7,374 nucleotides of DNA from an uncultured Anaerolineaceae bacterium (GCA_937890875.1 CALAEB010000548.1:1-7374), one strand, 5' to 3'. Counted from the first letter of the stretch, positions 1 to 5,853 are shown. Program-made: numbers and translations. Notes: a model not told the origin generated them from the letters alone.

Positions 1-633
1 GACAATTTGATGCCGGGTGATCGGCATTAGCAACAAACCCGCCACGTTTTTCCTTCCCCAAAAATCCAGCAGCCAGACTGATTCATCCTGGGAAGTCACC
101 CCGCCTGTTTGATATATCTTCTCGATCTGTTCTTTTTTGACCTTGCGCTTCATATCCCGCACTGTAAGCCCGCGGATTATCATCCGGGTCTGGCTGCCAA
201 CCTGATTTCGATATTCAAATAGGCTTTGAAGATCGAGATTTTTGCTCAGTTCAATAATTTCCGCGTCCGACATTGCGTTTCCCGTATCGGTTACAGACAC
301 GTTCATTTTCTCTTTCCAGTCCTCATCAAAGATCTGTTCCTGCTCAGCAATCAGCATGTTGGCCACAATATCTTCAATCCGCGCAATATGCCATATATTC
401 CAGGCAAGCGTGACATCTTTAACCGTCGGCATAATGACATATTTGTCTTCCGGGATCCCGTTGAAAATCTGGTCCGCATAAGTAGCCGCAGGCGCGTCGC
501 TCACAGACGACGAATGAACAATTGCGTGAAGCTGCAGCGTCAACGAAATCGATTCTTCAAAGCAGTCCGCTTTTTTAATAATCTCACGCAATCGCGCGTT
601 GCGTGGATTCCAGTCAGCAGTTAATCGAAACAT
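1..633 (-). CDS. DinB-fold (DinB/YfiT-like) protein, 3' end outside the window
   Basis: The reading frame is open from an ATG at 633 to the left edge, giving 211 residues with no stop reached. An AAAGGTGA ribosome-binding site sits about 8 bases upstream and supports this start. The protein looks like a member of the DinB-like four-helix bundle superfamily, which usually binds one divalent metal through three histidines. Candidate ligands are His36/His40 in the second helix, His82 in the motif WHIARIED, and His208 in TRHQI near the visible end; the family normally closes with a further histidine that would lie just off the edge. Known members include bacillithiol- or mycothiol-dependent transferases and many uncharacterised stress proteins, so the substrate cannot be stated. 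It appears cytoplasmic, with no signal peptide. A TATAGT at 691-696 could be its -10 box, but no convincing -35 is visible. The family call is fairly secure; the function is unknown. Confidence 0.75.
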   Translation of the reverse strand, partial: MFRLTADWNPRNARLREIIKKADCFEESISLTLQLHAIVHSSSVSDAPAATYADQIFNGIPEDKYVIMPTVKDVTLAWNIWHIARIEDIVANMLIAEQEQIFDEDWKEKMNVSVTDTGNAMSDAEIIELSKNLDLQSLFEYRNQVGSQTRMIIRGLTVRDMKRKVKKEQIEKIYQTGGVTSQDESVWLLDFWGRKNVAGLLLMPITRHQIV

Positions 634-724
634 GAGGGAGGTCACCTTTCCGCAGATCCGCTGAATTTTTTTCTTCCGAAATGTTAATAAACTATACTAC
701 ACAAGGCCGCAACAAACCGGGAAT

Positions 725-871
725 TCAGCGTTTAAAAATAAACGCAGCCAAAAGCAGTGAAACAGCGATAAAAATGATGCGAAAGATTTTTTTAAAGCGC
801 TTATTTACTGTTTCTTGAAGAACCAGTGAGCGGGCATGCGTTTTTCCCCGCAAAAACAAAAAAACTCCCAT
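725..871 (-). CDS. Possible small membrane peptide of 48 residues (tentative)
   Basis: A frame of 48 codons runs from ATG at 871 to TGA at 725, with an alternative TTG start at 853. The C-terminal half has the shape of a single membrane helix: basic residues (NKRFKK), about 17 hydrophobic residues, then FKR before the stop. There is no good ribosome-binding site, and the ATG lies inside the intrinsic terminator of tRNA-His. Any expression would therefore need the TTG start, read-through, or another promoter. T-rich DNA often encodes hydrophobic runs by chance, so this is a weak call. It would sit about 90 bases upstream of the DinB gene on the same strand. Confidence 0.2.
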   Translation of the reverse strand: MGVFLFLRGKTHARSLVLQETVNKRFKKIFRIIFIAVSLLLAAFIFKR

Positions 872-891
872 TCATGAAAGGAGTTTTTTTT
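858..891 (-). terminator. Intrinsic terminator of tRNA-His
   Basis: The arms AAAAAAACTCC (858-868) and GGAGTTTTTTT (880-890) are exactly complementary around an 11-base loop. Read on the minus strand, the GC part of the stem is followed by seven T, a G and five more T. It begins about 24 bases after the 3' end of tRNA-His, so it most likely ends that transcript. The symmetric A/T flanks could also let it work in the other direction. Confidence 0.8.
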
Positions 892-914
892 GAAAAAGTG
901 TCAGAATTTTCAGG

Positions 915-987
915 GGAGGCTGGTGGGGGTCGAACCCACAACCCTCTGATCCACAGTCAGATGCTCCGCCATTGAGCCACAGCCTCC
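915..987 (-). tRNA. tRNA-His (anticodon GTG)
   Basis: The cloverleaf folds completely on the minus strand. The acceptor arm GAGGCTG pairs with CAGCCTC, the D stem is GCTC/GAGC, the anticodon stem is TCTGA/TCAGA around the loop CTGTGGA, and the T arm is GTGGG-TTCGACC-CCCAC. The anticodon GTG reads His codons. The histidine identity element, an extra G at position -1 facing C73, is encoded in the DNA (base 987 opposite 915). The next bases are CCT rather than CCA, so the CCA tail must be added by nucleotidyltransferase. The gene stands alone, with a promoter at 1001-1028 and a terminator at 858-891. Confidence 0.96.
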
Positions 988-1000
988 GTAAAGCTTCATT

Positions 1001-1028
1001 AGTATACCATAATTCAAGAAAATGTCAC
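1001..1028 (-). promoter_or_regulatory. Sigma-70-type promoter of tRNA-His
   Basis: On the minus strand GTGACA (1028-1023) and TATACT (1006-1001) are 16 bases apart. Each differs from the consensus hexamer at one position. The expected start point falls about 7 bases past the -10 box, just upstream of the mature tRNA 5' end at 987. Confidence 0.7.
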
Positions 1029-1101
1029 GAATTTCGGCTGTCCCGCCAGCATTTCGAGATACAGGAATCGCTTTCGATATAAAAAGGGAAACTTGCGGTT
1101 A

Positions 1102-1124
1102 TGTGTTTTTTATGCAAAAACACA
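1102..1124. repeat. Small A/T-rich inverted repeat downstream of metY
   Basis: TGTGTTTTT (1102-1110) and AAAAACACA (1116-1124) are perfectly complementary around the loop TATGC. The T-run lies inside the stem rather than after it, and there is little GC, so it is not a classical terminator. I found no clearer terminator between the end of metY and the tRNA-His promoter. Confidence 0.4.
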
Positions 1125-1256
1125 GCCACGGTATTTTCTTGCCAAAATTCGAACTGCCGGCTATCGTCCCAACAGCCCCTATTATGGGCAGGCGGAAAAG
1201 GTTGTTTTCACGCAAAATCCATAGCCACAGGAAAAAGATTTGTCAAAATCCGAAAA

Positions 1257-2567
1257 TCAGCCCACGTTACCAATGCTGTCAAGCGCCTGTTTCAGATCAC
1301 CGATCAGATCCTCAACATCTTCGATACCAATCGACAAACGCAGCGTATCCTCATAAACCCCGGCTTTTTCCTGATCTTCTTTCAGCTGACCGAAATGGGT
1401 TGAGGTGGCAGGATGCACAATCAACGACTTCGCATCCCCGACATTCGCCAGAAAATCAAAAATCCGCACATTCCGCAGGACTGTTTTTGCCGCTTCCAAA
1501 CCGCCCTTCAGCCGGATGGAAAGAATTGCGCCGGCCCCTTTCGGCAAGTATTTCTCCGCCAGCGCGTGATAAGGACTGTCCGGCAGTCCGGGGTAAGAAA
1601 CGGATAAGACTTGCGGATGGTCCGCCAAAAATTCCGCAATCTTCTGCGCGTTTTCGACGTGCCGTTCCATCCGGAGTGAAAGCGTCTCGATCCCCTGCAG
1701 GATATAAAAAGCGCTGGTGGGGCTGAGATGGGCGCCCAGATCGGTCAGAAAACGGATCTTGAGCCGTTTGACAAACATCGTCCGGTCAAGCGAATCCCTG
1801 CCGATCTTCTCCGCATATTCCTCGTAGAAACTTTCAAATTGCGGGAATTTTCCGTTCAACCAGGGGAAACCGCCTTTTTCGACCACCATCCCGGCGATCG
1901 TCGTCCCATGACCGGCAAGATATTTGGTACCCGAATAAATCACGATATCTGCGCCGTGTTCAAACGGACGAAGCAAATAGGGCGTAGCGAAGGTGTTATC
2001 AACAATCAGCGGAATGCCATGCTCATGAGCCAGTTCGGCAATCGCTTCAAGATCGATAATATTCATTCCCGGATTTCCCAGGCTTTCCACAAAAATGGCC
2101 TTCGTCCTTTCATTAATAGCACTTTTATAGGACGCGATATCGTCCGCCTTTTCCACAAATCTCCCGGATATGCCATATTCAGGCAGGATCTTTTTCAGCA
2201 AGGTGATTGCCCCGCCGTAAAGTGTCGGCACGGCCGCAATTTCGTCCCCTTCTCTGGCAACATTGAGGAATACATTCGAAATCGCCGCCATCCCGGAGCC
2301 CAGGCCCAGCGCTTCGCTTCCGCCTTCCAATGAGGTAAGGCGTTTTTCGAGCACGCTGGTCGTCGGATTTGAATAGCGGACATAGGAATGCCCTTCTTCC
2401 TCAAAACCGAACAGCCGGCTGCAGCGGTCAAAATCACCTAACTCGAACGCCACGGTCTGATAAATCGGAACGGCTTTCGATCGATAATGTTCCGCGGGAT
2501 TGTATCCGGCGTGCAGTTGTCTTGTGGTAAAACCTAAAGTTTCATCAGCATATGCTTCATAACTCAT
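1257..2567 (-). CDS. metY: O-acetylhomoserine sulfhydrylase (PLP-dependent)
   Basis: This 436-residue protein belongs to the Cys/Met-metabolism PLP family (fold type I) and has the length typical of O-acetylhomoserine aminocarboxypropyltransferases. It would join O-acetylhomoserine and sulfide to give homocysteine and acetate, in the cytoplasm. Visible landmarks are Tyr62 and Arg64 in SYVRYSNPT (cofactor phosphate contact from the neighbouring subunit), GSGMAAI at 90-96, Tyr117 stacking on the ring, Asp190 in VDNTFATP, and the Schiff-base lysine Lys215 in YSGTKYLAGHG. The C-terminal part carries HPATSTHFGQL and RLSIGIED, which bind the substrate carboxylate in relatives. The start is ATG at 2567 with GAGGTT at 2576-2581 as the ribosome-binding site. 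Cystathionine gamma-synthase and methionine gamma-lyase are relatives, but the extra segment around residues 230-260 (KGGFPWLNGKFPQF) and the overall length favour MetY. I see no SAM riboswitch or T-box upstream. Confidence 0.93.
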   Translation of the reverse strand: MSYEAYADETLGFTTRQLHAGYNPAEHYRSKAVPIYQTVAFELGDFDRCSRLFGFEEEGHSYVRYSNPTTSVLEKRLTSLEGGSEALGLGSGMAAISNVFLNVAREGDEIAAVPTLYGGAITLLKKILPEYGISGRFVEKADDIASYKSAINERTKAIFVESLGNPGMNIIDLEAIAELAHEHGIPLIVDNTFATPYLLRPFEHGADIVIYSGTKYLAGHGTTIAGMVVEKGGFPWLNGKFPQFESFYEEYAEKIGRDSLDRTMFVKRLKIRFLTDLGAHLSPTSAFYILQGIETLSLRMERHVENAQKIAEFLADHPQVLSVSYPGLPDSPYHALAEKYLPKGAGAILSIRLKGGLEAAKTVLRNVRIFDFLANVGDAKSLIVHPATSTHFGQLKEDQEKAGVYEDTLRLSIGIEDVEDLIGDLKQALDSIGNVG

Positions 2568-2673
2568 TGGGAATCAACCTCGTACTTATTTGATAGATCG
2601 GATCAAAAATCGGCACAGAACGGTTCCGGTACCGATACGGGAGAACGGATTATCCTATTTTGAAATCCTGTGC

Positions 2674-2688
2674 TTCCGGAGATGCGCC
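2674..2688. repeat. 15-base direct repeat, copy 1
   Basis: TTCCGGAGATGCGCC occurs here and again, identical, at 4867-4881. This copy is about 107 bases upstream of the metY start codon; the other lies just past the stop codon of the duplicated secreted protein. By simple probability a 15-base match is not expected by chance in 7 kb, but biased composition weakens that argument. Confidence 0.5.
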
Positions 2689-2860
2689 TTGGATATCCTC
2701 GCTTCATTGATATGGCTCATGAATGAAAAAACACGAAAAAACAACCGACCCGCAGTGCATCTTTTCCAAATTTCGAACGTCTGGCTTTCATTAAAACTGC
2801 CCGCGGAGATAAGCGGTCAGATTTTGTAAATGGAATGATACCTTTGTTATCGATTTTGTG

Positions 2861-2892
2861 GAGAAAACCGGAAGAATAATGACGGTTTCCTC
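2861..2892. repeat. Imperfect hairpin
   Basis: GAGAAAACCG (2861-2870) and CGGTTTCCTC (2883-2892) pair at nine of ten positions around a 12-base loop. It adjoins the larger inverted repeat at 2900-2978. There is no T-run on either side, so it is not an obvious terminator. Confidence 0.4.
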
Positions 2893-2899
2893 TTTCATA

Positions 2900-2978
2900 C
2901 CGCCAGAAAACCGGGTCCGATAGTGCCTGACAAAGAACTTTCCGGCACTATCGGACAAATCGAGCGGGAACCCGGCGG
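2900..2978. repeat. Large nested inverted repeat
   Basis: The core arms at 2915-2927 (GTCCGATAGTGCC) and 2944-2956 are perfectly complementary over 13 bp. Inside them AAAG/CTTT (2932-2935 and 2938-2941) adds a further stem. Outside them CCGCC (2900-2904) can pair with GGCGG (2974-2978), and CCGGG (2911-2915) with CCCGG (2971-2975), as alternatives to the core closing pair. The position, 60-140 bases after the stop of the binding-protein gene, suits a 3'-end hairpin, but there is no U-tract, only GGTTTTCTGG on the minus strand. It may be a mRNA-stabilising or Rho-associated structure, or a dispersed palindromic repeat. Confidence 0.7.
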
Positions 2979-3039
2979 CTGAGAGAAGCTGCCTCATACA
3001 ACCGGAACGCGCGGCGCGGTTTCCCATGTTGATTATTTT

Positions 3040-3945
3040 TTACTGAAGAGAAGCATAAAATCCGGCGGCCACGTCCTCATATTCTTCTTTGTCGATATCG
3101 ACTTTGGCATTCAACGAAGTAATCGTGGCCGTATCGATCTTTTCATTCACAGCGTTCAATATCTCAGCGATTTCCGGATTCGCATCCGAAACGGATTTGC
3201 GAACCACCGGAGCAATGTTATACGGAGGCCAGACGTATAGATCATCTTCCAGCAATGTAAACTGCGGATCAGTCAATTGTCCTTCCGTCGTATAAGCCGG
3301 GGCAACATCCGCCTCGCCGTTTTTCAAAATCTCATATTTCAGACTGTTATCATAGACTCTGGAAGAAAGCCAATTAAATTTCCCATAGACCTTTTCCAGT
3401 CCGGGGATTCCATCTTCCCGCAAATCAAATTCGCCCTGTGAAGCAAAGCGGAGTTTGTCCGCGTTTTTCTGGAGATCAGAAATTGTGCGAATGTCATATT
3501 CTTCGGCGGCGCTGGTCGTGATCACCAATCCCTGCCCGTCGTTCGCGCTGGCGTAATCAAGCCACACCAGATCAAACTGCTTTTCGTATTCCGCTTTCAC
3601 GGTATCATATACCTTTTGCGGATCCGTTTCCAGCGGGAGCTGCAAAACGGCCAGCAGTCCCGTCCCGGTATACTCCGGATAGAGATCAATCTCATCATTA
3701 ACCAGTGCCGTGTGCACCAATGAGCTGGCAAGACCGAATTCGCGTTGAATTTCGAATCCGGCATCTTCAAGCGCCAATGCATAGATCTCCGCCAATATAT
3801 AATTTTCCGTGAAATCTTTTGACCCGATCCGGACCACGGCTTTTCCGTCCTGAGCCTGAGCGGGCAAAACAAAACCGGCGAATAGGCCTATGACGGCAAC
3901 AATCAGCAAAAAAGCAAAAGTTCTTTTAAAAAAACTGGTATTCAT
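3040..3945 (-). CDS. Osmoprotectant/glycine-betaine-choline ABC transporter substrate-binding protein (OpuCC/OsmF family)
   Basis: This 301-residue protein has an N-terminal signal peptide: basic start, hydrophobic core 10-27, then PAQAQDG with likely cleavage after Ala31. There is no lipobox cysteine, so it should be free in the periplasm. The mature part is an OpuAC-type type-II periplasmic-binding domain with GSKDFTEN (41-48), DLYPEYTGT (87-95), FASQGEFDLREDG (167-179), YTTEGQL (218-224) and WPPYNIAPVVR (239-249). Relatives deliver glycine betaine, choline, carnitine or other quaternary amines to an OpuC/OsmVXYW-like permease. I start it at ATG 3945, which has GAGGA five bases upstream; a GTG at 3957 in the same frame would add four residues and overlaps that site. 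No permease or ATPase gene is next to it, upstream or downstream, so it is a solo binding protein here. The exact ligand cannot be read from sequence. Confidence 0.9.
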   Translation of the reverse strand: MNTSFFKRTFAFLLIVAVIGLFAGFVLPAQAQDGKAVVRIGSKDFTENYILAEIYALALEDAGFEIQREFGLASSLVHTALVNDEIDLYPEYTGTGLLAVLQLPLETDPQKVYDTVKAEYEKQFDLVWLDYASANDGQGLVITTSAAEEYDIRTISDLQKNADKLRFASQGEFDLREDGIPGLEKVYGKFNWLSSRVYDNSLKYEILKNGEADVAPAYTTEGQLTDPQFTLLEDDLYVWPPYNIAPVVRKSVSDANPEIAEILNAVNEKIDTATITSLNAKVDIDKEEYEDVAAGFYASLQ

Positions 3946-4174
3946 AATTATCCTCACAACGAATTGTTATTCCTGACGATCGGCAGATCCGCTATGCTGA
4001 ACTTCCGAATTCCAAAGAAAGGTTCAGGAAAGCGTTCAGCAGCCGATGGGTTTGTTCCCGAATACCCTCCGGTCAGATCACCAGGTGGTACCGACGGGAG
4101 CCGGTTGCCGCAGTTGATGACGTTGGAGTCAATAATAAAAAAAATGATTCCTCAAATTGTCATCCGCGGCGAAT
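3946..4174 (-). other. Leader/promoter region of the binding-protein gene
   Basis: These 229 bases hold no gene I can support. A run of eight A at 4137-4144, which is T on the minus strand, preceded there by weak ATGA/TCAT pairing (4144-4147 with 4160-4163), could end the transcript of the 32-residue ORF. I see no strong -35/-10 pair for the binding-protein gene, so it could also be reached by read-through from the promoter at 4487-4514. Confidence 0.4.
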
Positions 4175-4273
4175 TCATTCGATAATTTTTGCGCTGATGC
4201 GCAGACGCATGCCCATAGGCATCATTTTCCTCTTTTTCGTTTCACGGCGAATCGGTTGAATGCGTCCGTTCAT
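4175..4273 (-). CDS. Small basic protein of 32 residues, unknown function
   Basis: ATG at 4273 is preceded by AAAGGAGTG with about six bases between, the best ribosome-binding site in the window, and the frame closes with TGA at 4175. The peptide starts MNGRIQPIRRETKKRK, continues with a methionine-rich stretch MMPMGM, and ends RLRISAKIIE. Ten of 32 residues are Arg or Lys against two Glu, so it is strongly basic, with no membrane segment and no cysteine. Small basic peptides can bind RNA, ribosomes or DNA, but I recognise no family. Upstream on the same strand lie a hairpin at 4302-4326, an intrinsic terminator (4350-4385) and a near-consensus promoter (4487-4514), so expression may depend on read-through. 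The frame extends upstream to an ATG at 4405, but that extension runs through the terminator and has no ribosome-binding site. Confidence 0.5.
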   Translation of the reverse strand: MNGRIQPIRRETKKRKMMPMGMRLRISAKIIE

Positions 4274-4349
4274 CTTTTCACTCCTTTCTTCTTGTATTGT
4301 CGGATTTTTCATCCGCCGGCAAATCCATTGGGTCATCCGTTGTTGTGAT

Positions 4350-4385
4350 AAAAAAACGGAGTCTTTCATTCCTGAGAGACTCCGT
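4350..4385 (-). terminator. Intrinsic terminator between promoter and 32-residue ORF
   Basis: On the minus strand ACGGAGTCT (4385-4377) and AGACTCCGT (4364-4356) form a perfect 9-bp stem around a 12-base loop. The stem runs directly into seven T (4356-4350). It lies about 100-130 bases after the expected start point of the promoter at 4487-4514 and about 77 bases before the 32-residue ORF. It may therefore be the end of a short RNA or an attenuator. A weaker 6-bp hairpin with seven T occurs just before it (4404-4435). Confidence 0.8.
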
Positions 4386-4480
4386 CCGTTTTTTCGGTAT
4401 TGCAAAAAAAGCGATCAGAACGGATTCCCTCGCTTGTTTTCCATAACCATCATTGAACGATAAAGATTTGTTTTCATTCT
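4350..4480 (-). ncRNA. Candidate small RNA or regulatory leader, about 130 nt
   Basis: The span runs from the predicted start point of a TTGACA-16-TATAAT promoter to a strong intrinsic terminator. It contains a 6-bp hairpin AAGCGA/TCGCTT (4430-4435 with 4409-4414) followed by seven T, then a CCG/CGG hairpin, then the terminator. A 20-codon frame (ATG 4477 to TGA 4415, beginning MKTNLYRS) starts only a few bases after the predicted start point with no ribosome-binding site, and its stop lies in the loop of the first hairpin. It could be a stand-alone sRNA, or the attenuated leader of the 32-residue ORF. It resembles no RNA family I know. Confidence 0.45.
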
Positions 4481-4486
4481 TCTGAA

Positions 4487-4514
4487 ATTATAGTGAAATA
4501 AGATCCGCTGTCAA
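4487..4514 (-). promoter_or_regulatory. Near-perfect consensus sigma-70 promoter
   Basis: On the minus strand TTGACA (4514-4509) and TATAAT (4492-4487) both match consensus exactly, 16 bases apart. This is the strongest promoter in the window. It points at the candidate small RNA and the 32-residue ORF. Confidence 0.88.
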
Positions 4515-4706
4515 TGGAGATTCCGAAAGATATTATTCCGGAAAAAGATGATTCAACGAGATTCAGATTTTTCGAAATCCATTTCTATCTGAAAGAGGCC
4601 CATTCGGGCCAGGCCGTTCACAAAGAAATCAACCGCGGAAATGATGATATTTGACAGGAACGCGCAACTGCACAGAGCAATCCGGAACGCCATGACAAAA
4701 ATTTTT

Positions 4707-4732
4707 AGGGGGTGCAGAATTCTGCGCCCCCT
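4707..4732. repeat. 26-base near-palindrome (hairpin)
   Basis: AGGGGGTGCAG and CTGCGCCCCCT flank AATT and pair over 11 bp with one G-T wobble. It lies about 170 bases after the stop of the minus-strand secreted-protein gene. On the minus strand the stem is followed by five A and then five T, so it is a poor but possible intrinsic terminator for that gene. Confidence 0.6.
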
Positions 4733-4866
4733 GTTCAGAAATTGAGGCTAAGACCATAGCCGGCATACGATCGTACTGCGATTCAGTATCGATTTCAAAT
4801 TCTGAACGTCATCACAAAAAATCGATGCCGGCTGAATCTTCATTGCATAAATCTGACGGAGCAGAT

Positions 4867-4881
4867 TTCCGGAGATGCGCC
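4867..4881. repeat. 15-base direct repeat, copy 2
   Basis: This is identical to 2674-2688. It lies 17 bases past the stop codon of the duplicated secreted protein. Confidence 0.5.
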
Positions 4882-4897
4882 ATTCGCACCAGGCGTA

Positions 4898-5770
4898 TCA
4901 GCCGGCAGAACCTGCCTCATCCGACAGATGGATCACAACGTCGGTTGCTGTGCCATCAGATTCAGACAACGTGACGGTCAGGTTACTTCCGACCGCAATG
5001 TCGTCCGCCGTCCCTTCCGACGTCTCATTGCCATTCCGAATCGTGATACTTACCGTATCCGCAAGCGTGATCACCTGCTCTTCACCTTCCGGCGCACCCC
5101 CGCTCTCCTGGCCTTCGACGGGGCCGCCGGCCGGAGGTTCCCCGCTTCCACCGCCGGGACCGCCCGCAGGCGCTTCACCGCCCGGAGCGCCCTGTCCACC
5201 TTGCTCCGGTCCCATCCGGACCGACAAGGTAATTTCGCTTCCATTAATTGCCGTCACTTGCCCGGTCAGCCGATTCCCGTCAGGCATGCCTTGATAGATC
5301 ACAACTGCTGTCGCCACACCATCCGTCAACGTAACGGTCAGGATACTTCCGATCTCAATGTCAGCGATTGTCCCCGCTGCCGTTTCAATGCCGTTTTGAA
5401 GCGTAACGCTTGCGGTATCCGAAATCGTGATCACCTGCTCTTCACCGGTCAGCATAATTCCGCCGCCTTGTCGATCACCAAAGCCGCCGGCAGGGAGCTC
5501 CGTTCCCGCACCGCCGGGTTCACCGGCAGGAGCGCCTCCGTCCGATGCGCCGGAACCGCCTGCCGGCGGTTCTCCGCCCGGAGCTCCCGCTTCCGCCATG
5601 TCCGGAATGGTTCCAATCGCCAACGTGACTGAAGTTCCATCCACCGCCGACACCTGACCGGTCAGACTATTTTCGTCAGCGTCCGCCGCTGCGCCTTGAA
5701 TGCCCGACCCGGCCAGTACAAATACCGACAAACAAACACAAATTAGCACTACTGTAACTTTTTTCTTCAT
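4898..5770 (-). CDS. Secreted protein of two tandem beta-rich units with Gly/Pro-rich inserts, unknown function
   Basis: I start this 290-residue protein at ATG 5770, where MKKK leads into a hydrophobic core (5-20) and GAAADADE gives a likely signal-peptidase cut near residue 29. AAAGGAA lies about 11 bases upstream. An upstream TTG at 5980 in frame would add 70 residues before the signal peptide and is rejected. The mature chain repeats one plan twice (36-160 and 168-282): LTGQV-x-A-x-x-G strand pair, then TL strand, a Gly/Pro-rich segment of about 50 then 40 residues, then GEEQVITxxDTxSxTxxNGxET, an ExxGS turn, LTVTL, and a final VVI strand. The mature part has no cysteine and few bulky residues, so it looks extracytoplasmic, perhaps cell-surface. 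Similar Gly/Pro-interrupted beta proteins occur in Bacillota, and the units recall DUF5666-type small beta domains, but I cannot confirm membership. No enzymatic motif is visible. Confidence 0.8.
   Translation of the reverse strand: MKKKVTVVLICVCLSVFVLAGSGIQGAAADADENSLTGQVSAVDGTSVTLAIGTIPDMAEAGAPGGEPPAGGSGASDGGAPAGEPGGAGTELPAGGFGDRQGGGIMLTGEEQVITISDTASVTLQNGIETAAGTIADIEIGSILTVTLTDGVATAVVIYQGMPDGNRLTGQVTAINGSEITLSVRMGPEQGGQGAPGGEAPAGGPGGGSGEPPAGGPVEGQESGGAPEGEEQVITLADTVSITIRNGNETSEGTADDIAVGSNLTVTLSESDGTATDVVIHLSDEAGSAG
4925..5665 (-). repeat. Tandem intragenic duplication within the secreted-protein gene
   Basis: Unit 1 is 5665-5291 and unit 2 is 5269-4925. DNA identity is high in the structured parts: a 21-base stretch at 5066-5086 is identical to 5426-5446, exactly 360 bases apart. 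The Gly/Pro-coding inserts differ in length and order. This points to a fairly recent or gene-converted duplication, with the inserts drifting faster. Confidence 0.8.
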
Positions 5771-5853
5771 ATTTACTGCATTTCCTTTTTTATGATTTTT
5801 TTCATATCCGTATCTTATCGCCGCGCAGACTTCCTTATTAATCTTTTTCGGCA

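Larger units (their letters stand above)
2568..3039. other. 472-bp intergenic region between the binding-protein gene and metY
   Basis: No convincing gene is present. It would hold the metY promoter and leader, but I find no good -35/-10 pair close to the start codon. It contains two inverted repeats (2861-2892 and 2900-2978) and one copy of a 15-base sequence that recurs at 4867-4881. I looked for the SAM-I core and the T-box antiterminator motif on the minus strand and saw neither. Confidence 0.6.
4515..4897. other. 383-bp intergenic region with several inverted repeats, no supported gene
   Basis: This lies between the promoter at 4487-4514 and the stop of the duplicated secreted protein. 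It contains TTCAGAT/ATCTGAA (4562-4568 with 4587-4593), GGCCC/GGGCC around a 4-base loop (4597-4610), the 26-base near-palindrome at 4707-4732, and a 9-bp pair AGCCGGCAT/ATGCCGGCT 58 bases apart (4758-4766 with 4825-4833). A 46-codon plus-strand frame at 4514-4654 has no ribosome-binding site and no recognisable product. Confidence 0.55.

Noticed and set aside
1022..1726. Plus-strand 234-codon frame, and a 201-codon plus-strand frame at 1728-2333
   Set aside because: Both lie largely antisense to metY, whose motifs are unmistakable. Their products are rich in Arg, Pro and His and resemble no family.
2568..2830. SAM riboswitch or Met T-box upstream of metY
   Set aside because: I searched the minus strand for the SAM-I core and the T-box GGTGGNACCGCG motif and found neither, nor a terminator just before the start codon.
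2791..3027. Minus-strand 78-codon frame just after the osmoprotectant-binding gene
   Set aside because: It has no ribosome-binding site, runs through both inverted repeats, and its product has no recognisable features.
4083..4093. T-box-like antiterminator motif AGGTGGTACCG on the plus strand
   Set aside because: There is no plus-strand gene for more than 2 kb downstream, no terminator hairpin with a T-run after it, and only about 120 bases upstream with no recognisable specifier stem. It is probably coincidence.
4514..4654. Plus-strand 46-codon frame starting MEIPKDIIPEKDD
   Set aside because: The start codon overlaps the -35 box of the opposite promoter, there is no ribosome-binding site or plus-strand promoter, and the product is unrecognised.
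4928..5632. Plus-strand 234-codon frame and a 139-codon plus-strand frame at 4875-5294
   Set aside because: They are antisense to the GC-rich repeats of the secreted protein, which has a signal peptide and a clear internal duplication. The antisense frames have no ribosome-binding site.
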